Origin: Rhodospirillales bacterium URHD0017
GTDB lineage: Bacteria; Pseudomonadota; Alphaproteobacteria; Reyranellales; Reyranellaceae
DNA length: 64,000 nt
Assembly (NCBI GenBank): GCA_900110395.1
Contig: FODP01000002.1
Location: forward strand, 1 to 64,000
Direction of reading: 5' to 3'
Shown: piece by piece, positions 58,716 to 64,000 of the stretch
How the letters are laid out: each line of letters opens with the position of its first letter
How positions within the stretch are numbered: position 1 is the first letter of the stretch
Notes under the pieces: model-generated
What the model saw: the letters and a program-made list of their open reading frames with translations, nothing else
The model's database searches: none
What the model was told of the DNA's origin: nothing
Made by a program: the position numbers and the translations under genes

Positions 58716-59954
58716 TCAGAACCGGTCGGGACGGAACGGTGCGAGATCGACCGTGGTCGGCTTGCCGGTCGCGAGCTCGGCTACGAGCTTGCCGGTGATG
58801 CCGGCCATGGTGAGGCCGAGATGGTCGTGGCCGAAGGCGAAGAATACGTTCTTGTGGCGCGGCGAGCGGCCGATCACCGGCTTGGAATCCGGATGCGAGG
58901 GCCTGGGGCCCATCCACTTCGAGGCGGGCTCGCCCTTCAGCCCGGGCACCAGCTCCTTGGCCTGCCGTGCGATCATGTCGGCGATGCGCATGTCGGGCGG
59001 CGCATCGGGGGCCGCGAACTCGGCGACGCCGGTGGCGCGAATGCCCTCATGCATGTGCGCCAGCGACACGTTGCGATCGGCCGATACCAGGGCGCGCCGC
59101 AAGCCGAAGTCCTGGCCCGCGAACATCACGTGATAGCCACGCTCGGCCTCGAGCGGCACCGAGGTGCCGAGCTGCCTGGCGAGCGGACGCGACCACACGC
59201 CGGCCGCCAGCACGACGGTCTCGACATCGATCGGACCGCGATCGGTGACGATCTTGGTCGGGCCTTCTCCACCGATCTCGAAGTCCCGCACCTCAGCGTT
59301 GATGATCTCACCACCGCGGCGGAAGAAATCCTGGGCGAGCGAATCGCAGAGGCGCCAGGGATCGATGGTGCGATTGACGTCGGGCAGCGATACCGCCTTG
59401 ACGATTTTCTGCGAGAGCGCCGGCTCCATCTGCCGCGCCTCGTTGCCGTCCAGGATGTCCATGTGCACGCCGTGACGGCGGCGCAAGTCGAGGGCGTAGG
59501 CAGCGTTCTGGAACGTCTCTTCGCTTTCGAAGAGCATCATCAGCCCGTCATCCTTCACCCACTGCTTGGCGTCGGCGCCCTCGATCAGCGGTGCGTAGCC
59601 CGCGTGCGTGTGCACCAGCAGCGAGTTGCGGGCGGCGGCGATCTCCTCGACGCGCGAGAGCCGCGCCGACGCGATGAAACGTAGGAACCAGGGCAGCGCG
59701 CTCGGCACGTGGCTCCAGCGCAGCTTCAGCGGCGACGTGGAGTCGAACAGCATCTTCGGCACCTTCTTCAGCACGCCAGGCATGGCGAAGGGCACGCACG
59801 AGGCGATGCCGAAGCTGCCGGAATTGCCGAAGGAGGCCTTCATGCCCGGCTCGCCCTTTTCGACGAGCTGGACCCTGAAACCTTCGCGCTGGAGGTGAAG
59901 CGCGCAACAGACGCCGACGATGCCGGCGCCTATCACGGTGACGGACTTGGCCAT
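58716..59954 (-). CDS. FAD-dependent D-amino-acid dehydrogenase (DadA-like)
   Basis: 412 residues. FAD-binding VIGAGIVGVCCALHLQREGF at the start, then DAO-family features: LVEKGEPGMKASFGNSG, a central substrate domain, and a C-terminal PVIGRSPRHKNVFFAFGHDHLG with a second glycine-rich FAD segment. Oxidises D-amino acids to 2-oxo acids. It lies inside the amino-acid ABC operon, downstream of the binding-protein gene, so the imported ligand is plausibly a D-amino acid. Confidence 0.9.
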   Translation of the reverse strand: MAKSVTVIGAGIVGVCCALHLQREGFRVQLVEKGEPGMKASFGNSGSFGIASCVPFAMPGVLKKVPKMLFDSTSPLKLRWSHVPSALPWFLRFIASARLSRVEEIAAARNSLLVHTHAGYAPLIEGADAKQWVKDDGLMMLFESEETFQNAAYALDLRRRHGVHMDILDGNEARQMEPALSQKIVKAVSLPDVNRTIDPWRLCDSLAQDFFRRGGEIINAEVRDFEIGGEGPTKIVTDRGPIDVETVVLAAGVWSRPLARQLGTSVPLEAERGYHVMFAGQDFGLRRALVSADRNVSLAHMHEGIRATGVAEFAAPDAPPDMRIADMIARQAKELVPGLKGEPASKWMGPRPSHPDSKPVIGRSPRHKNVFFAFGHDHLGLTMAGITGKLVAELATGKPTTVDLAPFRPDRF

Positions 59955-59967
59955 CAGAGAAGGGCCA

Positions 59968-60816
59968 TCAGTTCGGCGCGAACGACACGGTCGACGGAAT
60001 CTCCAGGCCCTCGCGAGCCAAGGCCGCCTTCATGCGCGCCTCGTTATGGCCCAGCAGGATGTTCCACTCCGCCCAGCGGTTGAGGAATTTCTGCCAGCGC
60101 TGGTCGTCCTCCAGTCGCAGGCCGATATAGCCGGGCAGCGCCACACGCGGCGTTGGATTGACGAAGTCGCCGAGGCCCGGATTCTTGGCCTTGGCGACCA
60201 TCGAGTTCAGCACCGTCGTGGTGAAGGCGTCGGCGCGGCCCGACGAAACGGCCAGCGCGATCTCCGCCGCAGACTTGAACTCAACGCGCGTCGCCTTGGG
60301 CGCCATCTTGCGCAGCAGCAGCTCGTCGGAGGTGCCGGTCATGACGGCGACCTTGACGCCTTCCTTGTTGTAGTCGGCCCACACCCGGCCTTTGAAGTTC
60401 GGGTTGTTCACCGTCACCCATTCGATCCAGTAGATCGGCCCGGCGAAGTCGATGGCGGTGGCGCGCAAAGGCGTGGCCTGCAGGGCGAAGTTCATGTCGA
60501 CCTTGCCGGCCTGCAGCGACAACACAGCCTCGCCGAAGCCGCCAACCTCGACCGGCACGAACTTGACCTTGAGCTCGTTGGCGATGTCCTTGCCCATGTC
60601 GACCATGGCGCCGACCCATTCGCCGCTCGCCTTGTCGCGCATGAAATAGGGCGAGTACTCGAAGATGCCCATGCGCACCTGGCCGGTGCGCTTGATCAGG
60701 TCCCAGGTCGATTCATCCTTGGAATGCGCCCGCGCCGGCACCGAAACAGCGGCGACCGTGGCGGCAGCGGCAGCAATAGCAGTCGCAGAAGCGACATCAC
60801 GACGGCGGATCCCCAT
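59968..60816 (-). CDS. Amino-acid ABC transporter substrate-binding protein (SBP family 3)
   Basis: 282 residues. Twin-arginine/Sec-like signal (RRRDVASATAIAAAAATVAAVSVPARA), then the family-3 fold: GQVRMGIFEYSPYFMRDKA, GAMVDMGKDIANELKV, FAGPIYWIEWVTV, and GVKVAVMTGTSDELLL. First gene of the operon with D-amino-acid dehydrogenase, permease, ATPase and 2-hydroxyacid dehydrogenase. AGGAGAAGGGAA precedes the ATG. Confidence 0.92.
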   Translation of the reverse strand: MGIRRRDVASATAIAAAAATVAAVSVPARAHSKDESTWDLIKRTGQVRMGIFEYSPYFMRDKASGEWVGAMVDMGKDIANELKVKFVPVEVGGFGEAVLSLQAGKVDMNFALQATPLRATAIDFAGPIYWIEWVTVNNPNFKGRVWADYNKEGVKVAVMTGTSDELLLRKMAPKATRVEFKSAAEIALAVSSGRADAFTTTVLNSMVAKAKNPGLGDFVNPTPRVALPGYIGLRLEDDQRWQKFLNRWAEWNILLGHNEARMKAALAREGLEIPSTVSFAPN

Positions 60817-60956
60817 TTCCCTTCTCCTCTTAGCCGTTATTCATCTTGATTGGACCGATCTCCGCCGGTTCTGACACTCGAGGAGGAACACGCGACCGAC
60901 TCTAGGTGTCGCGGTTCGCACCCGTCAAGAACGCACGCAAATTGCGAGCCAATCAC

Positions 60957-62081
60957 TTATTTCAACGTCTCGACGGCATAGTGCTTCACGCGATCCTCGT
61001 CGACCTTGATGCCGAGGCCCGGCGTGCGCGGCACGATCACGCGTCCGTTCTCGATGGGGAACGGCTCGGCCAGGAGATCGCGCTCGAGGAAGTACTTGGC
61101 CTGATAGAACTCGCAGCCCAGCGAGATGTTGGGCGTCGCCGCGATCACGTGCGTCCCGGCGAGATGGGCAATGCCTGTCTCGAACATGTCGCCGCCGTAA
61201 CAGGCGATGCCTGCCGCCTCGCAGATCGCCGCCACCTTGCGGCCGGCCAGCATGCCGCCGTGCTTCATGATCTTTATGCTGACGAGATCGGCCATGCGCT
61301 GCGACGCCACGAGCAGCGCGTCAGTCGTCGTGAATACGCTCTCATCGGCCAGCACCGGCGTGTCGAGCGCGCGCGTGATCTCGGCCAGGGCGGCGCGATG
61401 GTGGCCAGGCACCGGCTGCTCGATGAAGGTCGGCTTGAAGGACTCGACGTCACGCAATTGCCGGATGGCGTCGTGTGTCACCATGCCTTGATTGTAGTCG
61501 ATGCGCAGGTCGGCATCGGCCGGCAGCTCCTTGCGGAAGCGCTCCATGCGCTTGAGGTCGGCGGCGTGGCCCGCGAATCCCGTCTTCATCTTGAACAACC
61601 GCAAGCCTTCGCCGTAGAGCCGCTTCACCATCTCCATGTCGCGAGCGAAGTCGGGATCGGCAACGGAGAACGACAGAGGGATGTCATCGCGGCAGCGGCC
61701 GCCCAAGAGTTCGGCCACCGGCAGGCCCGAGGCCTGGCCCACGATGTCGAATAGCGCCATCTCCATGGCAGCCTTGGCTTCAGGATGCCCGACCACGGCG
61801 TGGTCGGCATCGTGCATGAGCTGCTCTATGCGGAACGGATCGGCGCCGATCAGCACAGGCCTGAGATAGACGTGCAGCGCGGCGGCATTGGCCTCGATGG
61901 TGCCGGTGAACACCGCCCACGGGGCGGCATCGCCCCAACCGGTGATGCCGGCATCTGTTTCGAGCTTCAGAATGGCGTTCTTCACCGAGCCTGCGACGTC
62001 GCCCGAGCCGTGGCGGCGCATCAGGCGCACCGGAATGTCGGTGATGTAGACCGTCGCCGCCGTGACCTTGATCTGCTTCAA
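60957..62081 (-). CDS. Mandelate racemase/muconate lactonizing enzyme family protein
   Basis: 374 residues, enolase superfamily. N-terminal capping domain (about 1-125), then the barrel with Lys in LFKMKTGF, metal ligands Asp (RIDYNQG), Glu (FIEQPVPG) and Asp-Glu (VLADESVF), and a second Lys in VSIKIMKHGG. Both catalytic lysines suggest a muconate-cycloisomerase or dipeptide-epimerase-like subgroup. The start is TTG at 62081 after GCGGGGGG; no ATG fits. Divergent from the aldolase gene across 69 bases. Confidence 0.9.
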   Translation of the reverse strand: MKQIKVTAATVYITDIPVRLMRRHGSGDVAGSVKNAILKLETDAGITGWGDAAPWAVFTGTIEANAAALHVYLRPVLIGADPFRIEQLMHDADHAVVGHPEAKAAMEMALFDIVGQASGLPVAELLGGRCRDDIPLSFSVADPDFARDMEMVKRLYGEGLRLFKMKTGFAGHAADLKRMERFRKELPADADLRIDYNQGMVTHDAIRQLRDVESFKPTFIEQPVPGHHRAALAEITRALDTPVLADESVFTTTDALLVASQRMADLVSIKIMKHGGMLAGRKVAAICEAAGIACYGGDMFETGIAHLAGTHVIAATPNISLGCEFYQAKYFLERDLLAEPFPIENGRVIVPRTPGLGIKVDEDRVKHYAVETLK

Positions 62082-62150
62082 GCCAACCCCCCGCTTCCCG
62101 GACTGCAGTCTATCGCGCACTATGCGTGCCAACCACAACGGGGAACCATC

Positions 62151-63059
62151 ATGCGCCGCAATCCGCTCCGCGAACGCCTCAATGCCGCCAAGCCGACCGT
62201 CGGCACGCACATCCTGTCGGCCTGGCCGACCCTGGTGGAGCTGATCGGCCATTCCAAGCAGTACGACTACGTCGAGTTCACGGCGGAGTACGCACCGTTC
62301 ACCATGCACGATCTCGACAATCTCGGCCGCTCGTTCGAACTCATGAACATGGCGGGCATGATCAAGATCGAGCAGACGCAATATACGCACCAGGCGATGC
62401 GTGCGATCGGCTCGGGCTTCCAAAGCGTGCTGTTCGCCGACATCCGTTCGGTCGAGGACGCCAAGATCGCCGTCGACGCGGTGCGTGCCGAGACGACGAT
62501 GGTGCGCGGCGTGCGCGGCCGCGGGCGGCTCGGCGTCGGCATGCGTCGCGACGTCGGGACGGTACGTCAGGGCGGTTCGCCCGCCTACGTCGACGCGCTG
62601 AACGACGTCGTCGTCGCCATCATGGTCGAGAAGAAGTCGTGCGTGGACGACCTCGACCGCATCCTGTCGGTGCCAGGCATCGACATGGTGCAGTTCGGCG
62701 CCTCGGACTTCTCCATGAGCATCGGCAAAACCGCGCAATACAACCACCCCGACGTGCTCGCTGCCGAGACCAAGACGATCCAGACCGCGCTCAAGAAGGG
62801 ACTGCATCCGCGCGTCGAGTTGCGCGATCCCAGCCAGGCCCAGCGCTATCTCGAGATGGGCGTAAGACATTTCTGTATCGGCTGGGACGTGCGCATCCTG
62901 GCGGACTGGTGGGACACCAAGGGCGCCGAGATGCGCAAGCTCCTGCGAACCAAGCCGAAGAAGGCGGCGGCCAAGCCCGCGCCGGCCCCGGTCCGTTCCC
63001 CTGTACGCGCCAAGAGCAAGGGCAATGGGCGCGCCACGACGCGCGGCAACTACGCCTAG
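62151..63059 (+). CDS. HpcH/HpaI aldolase family protein
   Basis: 302 residues. A TIM-barrel class II pyruvate aldolase: NPLRERLNAAKPTVGTHIL at the start, DYVEFTAEY, a metal-binding Glu in VAIMVEKKSC and Asp in VQFGASDFSMSIG. The C-terminal ~45 residues form a Lys/Ala/Arg-rich tail (RTKPKKAAAKPAPAP), unusual for the family. It may cleave or make 2-keto-3-deoxy acids. Divergent from the enolase-superfamily gene, suggesting one sugar-acid or aromatic-acid pathway. Confidence 0.85.
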   Translation: MRRNPLRERLNAAKPTVGTHILSAWPTLVELIGHSKQYDYVEFTAEYAPFTMHDLDNLGRSFELMNMAGMIKIEQTQYTHQAMRAIGSGFQSVLFADIRSVEDAKIAVDAVRAETTMVRGVRGRGRLGVGMRRDVGTVRQGGSPAYVDALNDVVVAIMVEKKSCVDDLDRILSVPGIDMVQFGASDFSMSIGKTAQYNHPDVLAAETKTIQTALKKGLHPRVELRDPSQAQRYLEMGVRHFCIGWDVRILADWWDTKGAEMRKLLRTKPKKAAAKPAPAPVRSPVRAKSKGNGRATTRGNYA

Positions 63060-63173
63060 GGCATGAGAGCAAGCAATAACGGCCGTTGTATCCGGCAATG
63101 CGGTCAATGTTGAACGCATGCCGGCCGAACCCACATTCCACCGGCTGCCCGCCGGTTGAGAGGTGCTGGACCA

Positions 63174-64000
63174 ATGGATACGCAGACGGCCACGAACGAA
63201 CTGACCGCACCCTCGCCGCCGGTCGCGCCGCGGCGGCCATCCGAGCGTACGGTGCATGGTGTCGCGCTGGTCGATGACTATGCCTGGCTGAAGGATGCCA
63301 GGTGGCAGGAGGTGCTGCGCAACCCGGCCCTGCTCGATCCCGACATCAGGGCGTATCTCGAGGCCGAGAACCGCTACACCGAGGCCTTTCTCGGCCCCCT
63401 GCAGGCGCTGCAGAAGACCCTCGTCGCCGAAATGCGCGGGCGCATCAAGGAAGACGATTCCAGCGTGCCGCAGCCCGACGGCCCTTTCGCCTATCTCTGG
63501 AAGTTCAATCCCGGCGGCCAGCACGAAGCGATCGGCCGCATGCCGCGCGACGGCGGCGAGGCCCAGGTGCTGCTCGACGGCGACGCCATGGCCAAGGGCC
63601 TGCCCTACTTCGATTTCGGCGGCACGCGCCACTCGCCCGACCACCGCCTCGAAGCGTGGAGCGCCGACGTCCGCGGCTCTGAGTTCTTCACCATCCGCGT
63701 GCGCGACTGGCAGACTGGCGCAGACCTGCCCGACGTCATCGAGCAGACCAGCGGCAGTGTCGCCTGGGGCCTCGATTCGACCTTCTTCTATTACGTCCGG
63801 CTCGACGACAATCACCGGCCGCTGCACATCTATCGCCATCGCCTGGGCACGCCGCAGAGCGCCGACGTCCAGGTTTACGCGGAGCCGGACAACGGCTGGT
63901 TCGTGCGCGTCGAGGAAAGCGCCTCGGGCCGCTTCTGCATCGTCGCCACCGGCAACCAGGAGACCTCCGAATGCTGGCTGATCGATCTCGGCGACGCCAA
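63174..64000 (+). CDS. Prolyl oligopeptidase family (oligopeptidase B-like), 3' end outside window
   Basis: The first 275 residues are present. They show the N-terminal segment of S9A peptidases: ERTVHGVALVDDYAWLKDA, then EAENRYTEAFLGPLQALQKT, EMRGRIKEDDSSVPQPDGPF, and beta-propeller blades (LEAWSADVRGSEFFTIRVRD). The catalytic domain with Ser-Asp-His lies beyond base 64000. It should cleave peptides after basic residues, as oligopeptidase B does. GAGAGG lies 10 bases before the ATG. It is cut by the window end, not truncated biologically as far as can be seen. Confidence 0.88.
   Translation, partial: MDTQTATNELTAPSPPVAPRRPSERTVHGVALVDDYAWLKDARWQEVLRNPALLDPDIRAYLEAENRYTEAFLGPLQALQKTLVAEMRGRIKEDDSSVPQPDGPFAYLWKFNPGGQHEAIGRMPRDGGEAQVLLDGDAMAKGLPYFDFGGTRHSPDHRLEAWSADVRGSEFFTIRVRDWQTGADLPDVIEQTSGSVAWGLDSTFFYYVRLDDNHRPLHIYRHRLGTPQSADVQVYAEPDNGWFVRVEESASGRFCIVATGNQETSECWLIDLGDA

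Noticed and set aside
60957..63839. A 960-codon open frame on the minus strand
   Set aside because: Only the part up to 62081 is real (the enolase-superfamily enzyme). The rest is antisense to the aldolase and peptidase genes.

Overview
This is about 64 kb of GC-rich DNA, apparently from the chromosome of a free-living alphaproteobacterium. The evidence is strong GC3 bias in most reading frames, many tripartite-tricarboxylate (Bug/TctC) receptors, an alphaproteobacterial-looking HU, and a Fur/Irr-type box on ahpC. The receptor-rich style suggests a Reyranella-like member of the Rhodospirillales/Hyphomicrobiales, but that is inference. I saw no rRNA, tRNA or CRISPR array.

Bases 1-12,900 look like an accessory or scarred region. 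They hold two direct copies of a CCCACACA-flanked palindromic repeat, a three-armed inverted-repeat structure, a serine-recombinase remnant, a Crp/Fnr regulator and a decayed amino-acid-binding protein. They also hold a stand-alone deaminase with an AID/APOBEC-like SPCxxCA motif, an excisionase-like gene without an integrase, a peptidoglycan-binding protein, a divergent SRAP (YedK/HMCES-like) protein and a tightly overlapped operon of unknown genes whose first member is broken. An MFS transporter whose 3' tail recurs 0.6 kb downstream, a secreted MetX-like hydrolase and a lower-GC membrane/coiled-coil protein complete the region.

Bases 12,970-25,020 contain a carbohydrate ABC transporter (two permeases, a binding protein, no ATPase gene). 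A compact operon follows: ECF sigma factor, membrane anti-sigma factor, and a 1,348-residue exported CHAT (caspase-like) protease with helical repeats and a C-terminal beta-rich domain. A second, paralogous sugar-binding protein lies on the other side of that operon. The sigma/anti-sigma/CHAT module is the most interesting candidate system here: it resembles the logic of type III-E CRISPR Craspase-Csx30-RpoE, but without CRISPR and probably acting in the periplasm.

Bases 25,000-44,000 are catabolic and uptake genes: Bug receptors, NIPSNAP, MBL-fold hydrolase, amidase, SDR, serine hydrolase, TauD-type dioxygenase, DHA2 efflux pump, a GlxA regulator divergent from an isonitrile-hydratase-like DJ-1 protein, a secreted trypsin-like protease, acyl-CoA dehydrogenase, NMT1-type binding protein and YdcF. 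Bases 44,500-50,800 carry HU, a double-hotdog thioesterase, an AtzG/AtzE-like amidase pair, an aldehyde dehydrogenase and the ahpC-ahpD peroxide defence pair. Bases 50,800-64,000 carry VOC, LLM and FecR-type genes, an amino-acid ABC operon with a D-amino-acid dehydrogenase and a 2-hydroxyacid dehydrogenase, a mandelate-racemase-family enzyme divergent from an HpcH/HpaI aldolase, and the start of a prolyl-oligopeptidase-family gene cut by the window end.
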